DNA of 64,000 nucleotides from DASSUW01 sp963835525 (GTDB lineage Bacteria > Actinomycetota > Thermoleophilia > Solirubrobacterales > Solirubrobacteraceae). Position numbers and translations under genes: made by a program. The first letter of the stretch is position 1, and the number at the start of each line of letters is the position of its first letter. This document shows positions 50,150 to 62,175 of this stretch, in pieces. Under the pieces are notes generated by a model, which saw only the letters and a list, made by a program, of their open reading frames with translations, was not told where the DNA came from and did not search any database. The stretch spans positions 868,001 to 932,000 of the forward strand of contig CAWIFM010000003.1 of the NCBI GenBank assembly GCA_963835525.1, given 5' to 3'.

Positions 50150-52786
50150 GTGACGATCGCCGACGCTCCCGCCCGGTCTTCGCTGGACCGTGACACGCGG
50201 ATCCTCTCCGGGTTGCTCGAGGAGACGATCGCCGGGCAGGGCGGCGAGGGGCTGCGGCAGGCGGTGGTGCGGCTGCGCGAGGCAGCCGCGCGGGTGCGGG
50301 CCGGCGAGGCCGGGGCGGACGAGGACGCCGCCGCGCTGGTCGAGGAGATCCTCGGCGGCGACTCGCTCGACGTGATCCGCGCGTGCTCGATGGAGCTGCA
50401 CCTGGCCAACCTGGCCGAGACGCGCGAGCGGGTGCGGCGCCGGCGCGGCTACGAGCGCGCCGAGGGGCCGCCGCAGCGCGAGTCGCTGGCCGAGGCGGCC
50501 GAGCGCCTGGCGGCGCGCTCGTCGAAGGCGGCGGCGCGCGCGCTGGACGACCTCCGGCTCGACCTCACGCTCACCGCGCACCCCACCGAGGCCACCCGCT
50601 GGTCGGTGATGGAGCACGCCGGCGACGTCAGCGCCCAGATCGCGCAGCTCGACGACGAGCGGCTCGGGGCCGCCGCCCGCGCCCGCGTGATCGACCGCAT
50701 CCGCGAGTCGCTCGCGCTGTGGTGGCAGACCGCCGAGGTCCGGCGCGAGCGCCCGCAGGTCGACGACGAGGTGCGCCGCAACCTGCACTTCTTCGACCGC
50801 GTGCTCTACGACGCCGTGCCCGAGCTCGTGCGCGAGCTCGAGCGCTGCTTCGGCCGCCAGCCGCTCGACTTCGCTCCCCTCCAGTTCTCGAGCTGGGCGG
50901 GCGGCGACATGGACGGCCACCCCGGCGTCACCGCCGCCACCTTCACCGCCACCGTCGACCTGCACCGGCGCGTCGCCGTGCGGCTGCTGCGCGAGCGGGT
51001 CGAGCGGCTCGCCTCGCGCTCCTCGCAGAGCGCCGACGAGATGGGTGCCGGCCGCGCCGCCCTGGAGGCCAGCCTGCGGCGCGACGCGTCGCTGATGCCC
51101 GAGGTCACCGGCCGGCTCGGCGAGCGGCGCCGGCACGAGCCGTTGCGGGCCAAGCTCAACTACATCTCCGAGCGGCTGATCGCGAGCGCCGAGGAGCCCG
51201 ACAGCCCGCTCGCCTACCGCGAGGCGGCTCAGCTCCGGCGCGACCTCGAGCTGGTGCGCGACGCGTCCGGCGCCGAGCCGGTGGCGGACGGCTCGGTCAA
51301 GGACCTGCTGCGGCAGGTGAGCGCCTTCGGGCTGCACCTCGCCGCGCTCGACGTGCGCCTGGCCGCCGACGCCATCGCTGCGTCGGTCCGGCGCGACGAG
51401 CCGCACCTCGACCACGCCGACGAGTCCGAGCGGCGGTACATCCTCGCGGCCCGCATCGCCGAGGCCGAGCCCGACCGGTTCGGCCCGACGTGCACGCCGA
51501 CCGAGGCGCTGCACGCGCTCAGCGCCGCCGCCCGCCGCTACGGACCCGCGGCGGCCGACACGCTGGTCATCTCGATGGTCCACGAGGTCTCCGACGTCCT
51601 CGGCGCGCTCTGGCTCGCGCGCCGCGCGGGCCTGGCCGGGCCGGACGAGCCGCCGCTGCACATCACGCCGCTGTTCGAGACGCTGGACGCGCTCGAGCAG
51701 GCGCCGGCGACGATGGCCGCGCTGTACGCCGACACCGCCTACCGCGAGCACCTGGGCCGGCACGGCGACCGCCAGGAGATCATGCTCGGCTACTCGGACT
51801 CGGCCAAGGACGCCGGCTTCCTCACCAGCCAGTGGGCGATCTACCGCGCGCAGGAGATCCTCGTCGCCCACGGGCCCGAGCACGGCGTCGAGGTGACCTT
51901 CTTCCACGGCCGCGGCGGCTCGCCCTCGCGCGGAGGCGCGCCCGCCCACCAGGCGATCCTCGCCCAGCCGCCGGGGACGCTCGAGGGCGGCGTGCGCATC
52001 ACCGAGCAGGGCGAGGTCGTCTCGGCCAAGTACGCCGACCCGGGCCTGGCCGGGCGCTCGCTCGAGCAGCAGCTCTCCGGCCTCCTGCTGGGCCGCGCCA
52101 TGCCGGCCGCGCCGGTCCCCGACGCCTTCCGCGCCGAGATCGACCGCGCCGCCGAGCGCTCGTGCGACATCTACCGCGAGCTCGTCGGGAGCGAGGACTT
52201 CGTGCGCTTCTTCCGCCAGGTCTCACCGGTCGACGAGCTGGCCGAGCTGACCATCGGCTCGCGCCCCGCCTCGCGCCGCAGCGGCGGCCGGCTGGAGGAC
52301 CTGCGCGCCATCCCGTGGGTCTTCGCCTGGACCCAGAACCGCATCATGATGCCCTCCTGGTTCGGGGCCGGCAGCGCGCTCGAGGAGGGCGACCTCGAGC
52401 TGCAGCGGGAGATGTGGCGCTCGTGGCCGTTCTTCCGGATGGCGTGCTCGACGCTCGAGATGGCCCTCTTCAAGGTCGACCTCGAGGTCGGGCGCCGCTA
52501 CCTCGCGCTCGTCGACGACGACCTGGCGGCGCGCCACTGGCCGCTGCTGGAGGCCGAGCACGCCCGCGTGGTCACGCGCCTGCTCGCGATCCGCGACGGC
52601 GAGTCGCTGCTCGACAGCGCGCCCGCCCTGCGCGAGCGCCTGTCGCACCGCAACCACTGGGTGGACCCGCTCTCGCACCTCCAGGTCGCCCTGCTGGCTC
52701 GCTCCCGCGCGGGCGACGCGACGGTCGGCGGGGCGCTGATGGCAACGATCACAGGGATCGCCGCGGGGCTGCGAAACACGGGCTGA
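50150..52786 (+). CDS. ppc: phosphoenolpyruvate carboxylase
   Basis: An 878-residue PEP carboxylase, making oxaloacetate from PEP and bicarbonate. The key blocks are LTLTAHPTEATRW (catalytic His), FSSWAGGDMDGHPGV, IMLGYSDSAKDAGFLTSQWA, VTFFHGRGGSPSRGGAPAHQA (PEP/bicarbonate loop), and PSWFGAGSALEEG near residue 740. The C-terminus ends NTG. The GTG at 50150 was chosen over an ATG 48 bases upstream because the conserved N-terminus starts near it and the upstream codons run into the repeat. Confidence 0.95.
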   Translation: MTIADAPARSSLDRDTRILSGLLEETIAGQGGEGLRQAVVRLREAAARVRAGEAGADEDAAALVEEILGGDSLDVIRACSMELHLANLAETRERVRRRRGYERAEGPPQRESLAEAAERLAARSSKAAARALDDLRLDLTLTAHPTEATRWSVMEHAGDVSAQIAQLDDERLGAAARARVIDRIRESLALWWQTAEVRRERPQVDDEVRRNLHFFDRVLYDAVPELVRELERCFGRQPLDFAPLQFSSWAGGDMDGHPGVTAATFTATVDLHRRVAVRLLRERVERLASRSSQSADEMGAGRAALEASLRRDASLMPEVTGRLGERRRHEPLRAKLNYISERLIASAEEPDSPLAYREAAQLRRDLELVRDASGAEPVADGSVKDLLRQVSAFGLHLAALDVRLAADAIAASVRRDEPHLDHADESERRYILAARIAEAEPDRFGPTCTPTEALHALSAAARRYGPAAADTLVISMVHEVSDVLGALWLARRAGLAGPDEPPLHITPLFETLDALEQAPATMAALYADTAYREHLGRHGDRQEIMLGYSDSAKDAGFLTSQWAIYRAQEILVAHGPEHGVEVTFFHGRGGSPSRGGAPAHQAILAQPPGTLEGGVRITEQGEVVSAKYADPGLAGRSLEQQLSGLLLGRAMPAAPVPDAFRAEIDRAAERSCDIYRELVGSEDFVRFFRQVSPVDELAELTIGSRPASRRSGGRLEDLRAIPWVFAWTQNRIMMPSWFGAGSALEEGDLELQREMWRSWPFFRMACSTLEMALFKVDLEVGRRYLALVDDDLAARHWPLLEAEHARVVTRLLAIRDGESLLDSAPALRERLSHRNHWVDPLSHLQVALLARSRAGDATVGGALMATITGIAAGLRNTG

Positions 52787-52890
52787 TCCGGGGGGTGCGG
52801 TCTCCCGTACTTGCCTACGTGGACGGCCGAACGACAAGACGCTGGTCAGCCCGCTATCTGGGCCTACCTCGCAGTGGGAGAGTGCCTCCC

Positions 52891-53007
52891 ATGAGCCCGA
52901 TCGTCACCCCTCGCCCCCCGGTCTCGGCCCAGCACGCGTACTCGACTCCCGTCGTCCGCGAGCTGCCGCCGGTCTACCGCCCGGGCACGTTCGACTCGAC
53001 CTGGTAG
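52891..53007 (+). CDS. putative 38-residue protein
   Basis: A short open frame between ppc and the alkyltransferase gene. It encodes a proline- and valine-rich peptide beginning MSPIVTPRPP and ending GTFDSTW. Just before the ATG, GGGAG (52876-52880) could serve as Shine-Dalgarno sequence but can pair with CTCCC (52886-52890), giving a five-base-pair hairpin that touches the start codon. TATCTG at 52855-52860 is a possible -10. No family is known to me. It may be a real small protein or chance. Confidence 0.35.
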   Translation: MSPIVTPRPPVSAQHAYSTPVVRELPPVYRPGTFDSTW

Positions 53008-53008
53008 G

Positions 53009-53482
<474 letters not shown>

Positions 53483-53515
53483 GCCCCTACAACGTCCCAC
53501 GCGAGCCAGATGTGA

Positions 53516-54974
53516 TCAGCCGTATGGGTACCACCAGTCCTTGACCTCGAGCTTGGTCTCGATGTGGACGTGCTTGGTCTCCTGGAAGGCGTCGAGCCCC
53601 TCCTGGCCGAGCTCGCGGCCGAGGCCCGGAGCGCTTCATGCCGCCGAACGGGCCGGCGTCGTTGTCGGTCAGCGGGTCGTTGATCCAGACCGTGCCGGCG
53701 CGCAGCTCGCGCGCGCAGCGGATCGCGGTCTCGAGGTCGCGCGTGTAGACGTTGGCGCCGAGCCCGTAGGGCGAGGCGTTGGCCAGCTCGATCGCCTCGT
53801 CGAGGCTCGCGAACGGCACGATCGGCGCGACCGGGCCGAAGGTCTCCTCGCTCAGCAGATCGGTCTCGCGCGGGGCGCCGGTGACCACGGTGGGCGCGAA
53901 GTAGTAGCCGCGCTCGTGGCCGGCGCCGTCGCCGCCGGTGAGGACCTCGGCGCCTGCCGCCACCGCCGCCTCGACCTGGGCGCGGACCTTGTCGCGCTGG
54001 GCGGCGCTGACCATCGGGCCGACGTCGGTCGCCGGGTCCATCGGGTCGCCGACCTTGAGCGTGCGCGTGTGGTCGACGAACGCGCTCAGGAAGTCGTCGT
54101 AGACCTCGCGCTGGACGTAGAAGCGCTCGGCCGACGTGCACACCTGGCCGGCGTTGAGGAAGGCGGCCCAGGCGCCGCCGCGGGCGGCGATCTCGATCTC
54201 GCCGGCCACGTCGGCGCAGACGATGAACGGGTCCTTGCCGCCGAGCTCGAGGTTGACGCGGGCAACGCGCTTCGCCGCGCGCTCGGCGATCCGGGTGCCG
54301 GTCGCGACGCTGCCCGTGAACGCGATGCCGTCGACGCGCTCGTCGTCCACGAGCCGCTCGCCGACGTCGCCGCCGCCCGCCAGCAGGGCGACAAGGCCGG
54401 CCGGCAGGTGCTCCAGGCACGGCGCCAGCGCCAGCGTCGAGAGCGGCGTCAGCTCGGACGGCTTGCAGAGCGCGGCGTTGCCGGCGGCCAGCACCGGCGC
54501 GAGCTTCCAGGCGAGCAGGAGTAGCGGGTAGTTCCACGGCACGATGCAGGTGACCAGGCCGAGCGGCTCCTTGAGCACCAGGGCGAGCTGGCTGCTCTCG
54601 ACGGGCGGGATCACGCGCCCCTCGGAGGTGCGCGCGAGCTCGGCGTAGAAGTCGAAGGCGCTCGCCGTCCAGCCGACCTCGTCGCGGTTCTCGATCAGCG
54701 GCTTGCCGCCCTCGCGCGTCATCAGCTCGGCCAGCTCGGCGGTGCGGTCGCGCATGCGCGCAGCCACCTCGTGCAGCGCCTCGGCACGCTCGGCGGCCGG
54801 CGTGCCCGCCCACTCGCGCTGGGCGGTGCCGGCGGCCTCGATCGCGGCGTCGAGCTGGGCCGCGTCGGGCGTCCCGACCTCGGCGATCGCCTCCTCGCGG
54901 GCGGGATCCTCGACGGCGAGGGCGGCCCCGTTGCCGGCCACCAGCTCGCCGCCGATCAGCAGTCGCGTCTCCAT
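53516..54974 (-). CDS. aldehyde dehydrogenase, frameshift near the C-terminus
   Basis: A 485-residue NAD(P)-dependent aldehyde dehydrogenase. VPWNYPLLLLAWKLAPVLAAGN and AFTGSVATGTRIAERAAK (cofactor binding), VNLELGGKDPFIV (catalytic Glu) and LNAGQVCTSAERFYV (catalytic Cys) are all present, as is SEETFGPVAPIV. One extra base near 53625 shifts the last ~35 codons. Corrected, they read LDAFQETKHVHIETKLEVKD and stop at 53516, the usual end of betaine-aldehyde-type enzymes. Uncorrected, the frame runs on to 53487. The substrate is not known. Confidence 0.88.
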
Positions 54975-54989
54975 GCCCGCATCGTGTCA

Positions 54990-55013
54990 GAGGGCCGCCC
55001 GGAGGCGGCCCTC
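54990..55013. terminator. GC-rich terminator hairpin
   Basis: A perfect 10-bp stem (54990-54999 with 55004-55013) and CGGA loop, starting four bases after the stop codon of the minus-strand gene ending at 55017. No strong T-tract follows, as is common in actinobacterial terminators. Confidence 0.6.
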
Positions 55014-55016
55014 ACG

Positions 55017-55988
55017 TCACGACTTGCCGGGGTCGGGCGTGTGGTCGAGCAGCTCCTGCGCGTCTTCGAGCGCGTCGGTGACCGGGGGCAGCGCCGGCGG
55101 GTTGAAGCTGAGCCTCAGCTCGCAGTCGCGCGCCACGACGTCGGCGCCGTTGGCCCACACGACGTCGAAGCCGGGGCCGCAGGTGACGGTGTCCGCGCCG
55201 GTGCCGGAGGCGCCGCGCACGTCGATCACGTCGTGGCCCGAGCCGGCATCGACGGTGATGCCGCCGGCCTTGCCCGAGGCGAAGTCGTTGCCCGAGCCGC
55301 CGTTGAGCGTGCTGCCGCCCGCCTGGGCGACGAGCACGTCGTTGCCGTCCTGCCCGCTTAGCGTCACGTCGCCGGTGAAGTTGACCAGCACGTCGTTGCC
55401 GGTGCCGCCCTCGGCCTCGTTGAACAGGGCGCCGCCGGGCACGAGCAGGTCGTTGCCGCTCTCGCCGCCGAGGGTCACCGCCCGCGCGCCGAGCCCGGCC
55501 GCGATGCGGTCGTTGCCCGAGCCGCCGGTGCCGGCGGCCTGGAGGTTGGCGGCCATCCGGATCGTGTCGTTGCCGCTGCCGCCGTCGGCCGTGGACTGGA
55601 TGCCGCCGGCGAGCACGTCGTCGCTCCCGGGGCCGGCGTCGAGCCGCAGGCTGCCGGTGAAGCTGTTGACGTTGGCGACGTCGCCCTCGTCGCCGAGCGA
55701 GACGTCGACGGGGAACGCCTGGTCGACCTCGCCGCAGGTCACGGGGAAGCCCGCGATGCAGCCCGGGCCCGCCGTCAGGGCAGCCCCGAACTCGAAGAAC
55801 TCCATCCGCAGGTCGAACGGGCCGTCGACGGTCCCTTCCATCTGGAGCCGGTTCACCTCACCGGGGGCGGCCGCGTAGCTGATCACCGGGGATCCGGTCG
55901 GGAAGGCCACCTCGATCGAGGCGGCGGAGGCGGTGGCAGGGGCCGCGGCGACCGTGAGAGCAACGGCGGCGAGGATGGGGCGCTTCAT
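55017..55988 (-). CDS. secreted protein with GGxGxD-type (RTX-like) repeats
   Basis: A 323-residue protein with a signal peptide (residues ~1-22). After a ~80-residue N-terminal domain with two cysteines (PGCIAG, VTCGEV), residues ~115-270 carry repeated GGSGNDTI, GGSGNDRI, GGESGNDLL, GGTGNDVL and GGSGNDFA blocks separated by 12-20 residues. Such repeats fold into calcium-binding beta-rolls outside the cell. The C-terminus is proline-rich. There are no catalytic motifs. Possibly a surface or matrix protein. Confidence 0.75.
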   Translation of the reverse strand: MKRPILAAVALTVAAAPATASAASIEVAFPTGSPVISYAAAPGEVNRLQMEGTVDGPFDLRMEFFEFGAALTAGPGCIAGFPVTCGEVDQAFPVDVSLGDEGDVANVNSFTGSLRLDAGPGSDDVLAGGIQSTADGGSGNDTIRMAANLQAAGTGGSGNDRIAAGLGARAVTLGGESGNDLLVPGGALFNEAEGGTGNDVLVNFTGDVTLSGQDGNDVLVAQAGGSTLNGGSGNDFASGKAGGITVDAGSGHDVIDVRGASGTGADTVTCGPGFDVVWANGADVVARDCELRLSFNPPALPPVTDALEDAQELLDHTPDPGKS

Positions 55989-56057
55989 GGACTGGACGCT
56001 GACCGACCACCGGGCAGCGCGCCCTGACCGTTCGGGGGGCTTCGGAGGCGAGCTTTG

Positions 56058-57143
56058 TCAGGATCCGGACGCGGCGGCGACGATCGCGTCGCGCAGCTCT
56101 CGCAGCGCGGTCTGACGTGCCCCCGCCAGCGCCGGCTCGTCGTCCACGGCGGCGGCTTCGACCGGGACGTGGCGCGGCGATCGGGCGAACTCGCGCGCGA
56201 CCGCGGCGAGCACGCGCGGATCGCGACCCCACCCACCGCCCAGGAGCACGACTGCCGGATCGGCCAGGGCGACGGCTGCCGACAGCACCCCGGCCACCGC
56301 GCTCGCCAGGTCGGCGGCGGTGCCCGCCCTCGAGTCGACGGCGCCCAGCAGCGCCGGCACGTTGATCGCGGTCGAGCCCGGGCGGCGGAGGCCGAGCGCC
56401 TCGAAGACCTCCGTCAGCCGCATCGCCCGCCCGCCGGGCCCGGCCGTCACCACGTGGGCGATCTCCCCGGCCAGGCCCGCGTGGCCGCGCAGGACCTCAC
56501 CGTCGCTGACCACTGCGCAGCCGACGCCCTCGCCGAGGTAGACGTACACGAAGTCCGAGCCTTCCTCGGCGCGTGCCATCCAGTTGACGTCGTTGTCGAC
56601 GGTGACGGGCCCGTCCACCAGCTCGGCGAGCACGGCCGGCGCGTCGAGCTCGCCGACCAGGAACGGGGCGTCCGGCAGCTCGACGAGGCGCCCGGTCTCG
56701 CGGTCGACCGGGTCGGCGACGCTGACGACGGCCACGCGCACCGGCCCGGCGCAGCGGGCGGCGACCTCGCCGGCCACGCTCCTCAACGTATCGGTGACGT
56801 GCCGCGCCTCGGCGTGCGACCGCGCCACGACCTCGCCGTGGACGTCGACGGCCTCGGCCACGACCCCCTCGGGGGCGATGCCGACGACCAGCGCGCAGCC
56901 GGTCGCGGCGGGAAGCCCGTAGTAGGTGCCGACGCGGCCGCGGCCCGTGGTCCGCTCGCCGGTGTCGACGACGACGCCGGCGGCGCTCAGACGGCGGACG
57001 CTCTCCGACACGGTCGGCTTGGACAGGCCGGTGGCGACGGCGAGCTCGGCGCGCGTGGCCTGGCGCTGCTCCATCAGGGCCCGCAGCACGTGCTCGTCGG
57101 AGAGCGAGCGGAGGAGCTCGAGCGAAGGTTTCGTCGGGGCCAC
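56058..57143 (-). CDS. ROK family transcriptional regulator
   Basis: A 361-residue repressor. The N-terminal winged helix (VLRALMEQRQATRAELAVATG, LSKPTVSESVRRL) binds DNA. The C-terminal sugar-kinase-like domain has VDNDVNWMARAEEG, YVYLGEGVGCAVVSDG and LAGEIAHVV. The zinc-binding CxCGxxGC motif usual in ROK proteins is missing at its normal place (after IAHVV), so sugar binding or metal use may differ. The GTG start follows TAGAAT by six bases. It is divergent from the DUF1479 gene, with repeated sites between. Confidence 0.88.
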   Translation of the reverse strand: MAPTKPSLELLRSLSDEHVLRALMEQRQATRAELAVATGLSKPTVSESVRRLSAAGVVVDTGERTTGRGRVGTYYGLPAATGCALVVGIAPEGVVAEAVDVHGEVVARSHAEARHVTDTLRSVAGEVAARCAGPVRVAVVSVADPVDRETGRLVELPDAPFLVGELDAPAVLAELVDGPVTVDNDVNWMARAEEGSDFVYVYLGEGVGCAVVSDGEVLRGHAGLAGEIAHVVTAGPGGRAMRLTEVFEALGLRRPGSTAINVPALLGAVDSRAGTAADLASAVAGVLSAAVALADPAVVLLGGGWGRDPRVLAAVAREFARSPRHVPVEAAAVDDEPALAGARQTALRELRDAIVAAASGS

Positions 57144-57149
57144 GGGATG

Positions 57150-57220
57150 ATTCTAGTCAGGACTCTTGCCTAGAAGGGAGATCGGTGCTACTTTGTCGCC
57201 AGTAAGGAGTCCTTCCTAAG
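57150..57220. promoter_or_regulatory. ROK/DUF1479 divergent control region with direct repeats
   Basis: TAGAAT (minus, 57150-57155) is six bases from the ROK start. Two copies of AGTNAGGANTC occur at 57155-57165 and 57201-57211, 46 bases apart, and each continues into a reverse-complement-like CCT arm (AAGGAGTCCTT at 57204-57214). They overlap or flank both promoters and are the obvious candidates for ROK operators. Confidence 0.55.
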
Positions 57221-57233
57221 GGAGAGAGAGGCG

Positions 57234-58508
57234 ATGACGACGACGCTCGAGCTGCCGCACTGGGAGACCACCCCGCCGGACCCGAAGGCCGCGATCCGGG
57301 AGACCAAGGCCGCCATCCGGGCCCGCATCGAGGCTTCCGGCCGCACCGTCGAGGAGGTCTTCGCCGCCGTCGAGGCGAGGGTGGCCGAGCGGGTCGAGGA
57401 GATCGAGGCGGCCAAGCGGCGCGGCGAGAGCGCCTGGCCGGTCATCGAGTACGCCGACATCGCCGCCGGCACGGTCGCGGCTGAGACGGTCGAGCTCCTG
57501 CAGCGCCGTGGCTGCGCCGTCATCCGCGGCAACTTCGAGCGCGAGCAGGCGCTCGCCTGGGACCGGGAGATCCTCGGCTACGTCGAGCGCAACCGCTTCT
57601 TCGAGGACTACCGCGGCGCCGGCGACGACTTCTTCGGCAGCGTCGGCTCGCGGCCCGAGATCTACCCGGTGTACTGGTCGAGCGCGCAGATGGAGGCGCG
57701 TCAGAGCGACCGCATGGCGCGCGTCCAGTCGTTCCTCAACCACCGGTGGACGTACGAGTCCGACGGCGTGCAGTGGTTCGATCCCGACCGCGACTCGCTG
57801 TACCCCGACCGCATCCGCCGCCGCCCGCCCGGCGCGAGCTCCGGCGGCCTGGGCACCCACATCGACGTCGGCTCGCTCGACCTGTGGATGACGAGCGCCT
57901 ACCAGCAGGCGTTCCGGCACCTGTTCGACGGGTCCGTCGAGCAGTACGACCCGTGGGATGCTTCCTATCGCACCTCCGGCCCGCAGTACCCGAGCTCCAC
58001 GATGTGCTCGGTGTTCCGCACCTTCCAGGGCTGGACCGCGCTGTCCGACATGGCGCACGACCAGGGCGTGCTCCTCACGGTCCCGATCCCCGAGGCGATG
58101 GCCTACATGATGCTGCGGCCGCTGCTGTCCGACGTGCCCGAGGACGACATGTGCGGCGTCACCGTGGGACAGGTGTTCCCGATCAACGAGAAGTGGCACC
58201 CGCTGCTCATGCGCGCCCGCGCCGGCATCCCCGACGTCCGGGCCGGCGACACGGTCTGGTGGCACGCCGACGTGATCCACGGCGTCGCGCCGGTCGAGGA
58301 CCAGCAGGGCTGGGGCAACGTCATGTACATCCCGGCCGCCCCCTGGTGCCCGCGCAACGAGGCGTATGCCCCCAAGGTCCGCGACGCGTTCCTGGCCGGC
58401 GACAGCCCGAGCGACTTCCCGGAGGAGCACTACGAGCGCGAGTGGCCCGACCGCTTCCAGCCCGGGCAGCTCAACGAGACGGGCCGGCGGGGGCTCGGGA
58501 TGAGCTAG
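57234..58508 (+). CDS. DUF1479 family, probable Fe(II)/2-oxoglutarate dioxygenase
   Basis: A 424-residue protein of the YbiU-like DUF1479 family. The metal triad is readable: GLGTHIDVGSLDLWM supplies His-x-Asp and VWWHADVIHGVAPVED supplies the distal His. Conserved blocks such as RGCAVIRGNFEREQALAW and STMCSVFRTFQGWTALSD support the family. The substrate is unknown. A GGGAGAG Shine-Dalgarno-like sequence lies eight to ten bases before the ATG. Control by the divergent ROK repressor suggests use of a sugar or sugar-like compound. Confidence 0.85.
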   Translation: MTTTLELPHWETTPPDPKAAIRETKAAIRARIEASGRTVEEVFAAVEARVAERVEEIEAAKRRGESAWPVIEYADIAAGTVAAETVELLQRRGCAVIRGNFEREQALAWDREILGYVERNRFFEDYRGAGDDFFGSVGSRPEIYPVYWSSAQMEARQSDRMARVQSFLNHRWTYESDGVQWFDPDRDSLYPDRIRRRPPGASSGGLGTHIDVGSLDLWMTSAYQQAFRHLFDGSVEQYDPWDASYRTSGPQYPSSTMCSVFRTFQGWTALSDMAHDQGVLLTVPIPEAMAYMMLRPLLSDVPEDDMCGVTVGQVFPINEKWHPLLMRARAGIPDVRAGDTVWWHADVIHGVAPVEDQQGWGNVMYIPAAPWCPRNEAYAPKVRDAFLAGDSPSDFPEEHYEREWPDRFQPGQLNETGRRGLGMS

Positions 58509-58514
58509 CCGAGA

Positions 58515-58524
58515 GGAATATTCC
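58515..58524. promoter_or_regulatory. GGAATATTCC palindrome
   Basis: A perfect 10-bp AT-centred palindrome seven bases after the DUF1479 stop, 70 bases before the next start. It stands out from its GC-rich surroundings and could be an operator for the downstream gene. No regulator is assigned. Confidence 0.3.
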
Positions 58525-58594
58525 GCCGCGGCCGGCGTCGTGGGGGCATCAACCAGCGACGGCCGGCGAAGCCGCCGGTCTCCAGGAGGTCGTG

Positions 58595-59154
58595 ATGCCC
58601 AAGGACGCGAGCACAGGCGGCCCATCCCGGCGGGGCCGGGACGGGCTCGGACTGTTCAAGAGCTTCGTCGAGTTCATTACGAGCGTGACCGGCTTCGCGG
58701 CGGCCGGCGTCGGCCTGCTCGGCACCGTCGCGGCCTTCGCGATCGCCGACGTCAACGCAGGCACCCAGGACCCGCCGGTCCCCACCCCCGGCCCCGCCGT
58801 CGACGTCGACCGGACGTCCGGCGGCACGACCCCCGCCCGCCGCCGCCGGAGGAGCCCGGCGTCGACCGCGAGGAATGGGTGCGCGACGCGAACGCTGCGT
58901 GCGCCGAGGTGGCCGTCGCCGGCCTGAGCGGGTTCGTCGACGGCGACGCCTCGGCCGCCGCCGGCGCGTTCAGCTCGCTCGCCGCGGCGCTGACGGCCTC
59001 GCCCGCCCCGTCCGGGTTCGAGGACGAAGTCGCCACGGCCGCAGACGAGCTCGACCAGGCCGCGGCGGCGGTGAGCGTCGGCGACCTCTCCGCGATCGAG
59101 CATGCGAACACTGCCACCGCGGCGCTGAACACCGTCGGCGCCACCGACTGCTGA
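58595..59154 (+). CDS. membrane-anchored protein with helical extracytoplasmic domain, one frameshift
   Basis: A ~186-residue protein. A basic N-terminus is followed by one membrane helix (GFAAAGVGLLGTVAAFAIADV), a proline/threonine linker and an alanine-rich helical domain with an N-terminal (NAACAEV) and a C-terminal (TDC) cysteine. One C is missing near 58837, since the PPPPEEPGVDREEW linker lies in the next frame. A strong AGGAGG at 58584-58589 sits five bases before the ATG. No family recognised. The two cysteines could form a disulfide bridge. Confidence 0.6.
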
Positions 59155-59160
59155 AACGCG

Positions 59161-59186
59161 GAGGGCCCGGCACGTGCCGGGCCCTC
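59161..59186. terminator. bidirectional terminator, 26-bp perfect palindrome
   Basis: A 13-bp arm beginning GAGGGCCCGGCAC is followed directly by its reverse complement. It lies between the convergent stops at 59154 and 59212. High stability and position support termination of both transcripts. Confidence 0.75.
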
Positions 59187-59211
59187 GAAGTCGCGCGCGC
59201 CTACCGCGGGA

Positions 59212-62062
<2,851 letters not shown>

Positions 62063-62175
62063 CGATCCGACTCCTTCCGCCGCCCCTGCGGCGCTGGTCG
62101 CAAAAAAGTTGGGGCGGTGATGGTTCCGCGCGGGTCGGACGGAACGCCGGAGGCGTGGCGGAACTACCGGTTATT
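62063..62175 (-). promoter_or_regulatory. nrdJ leader region
   Basis: A 113-bp gap upstream of nrdJ. On the minus strand it holds TAAAAT at 62173-62178 (a possible -10 overlapping the stop of the preceding gene), a T6 run at 62101-62106, and an AAGGAG Shine-Dalgarno sequence. I could not find a cobalamin-riboswitch B12 box or a clear NrdR box pair. Confidence 0.35.

Noticed and set aside
55989..56057. Extra promoter or RNA in the 69-bp gap between the repeat protein and the ROK gene
   Set aside because: No clear -10 box or stable structure could be identified.
62063..62175. Cobalamin riboswitch upstream of the B12-dependent reductase
   Set aside because: The leader is short and lacks a recognisable B12 box; class II reductases use B12 but are not generally controlled by it this way.
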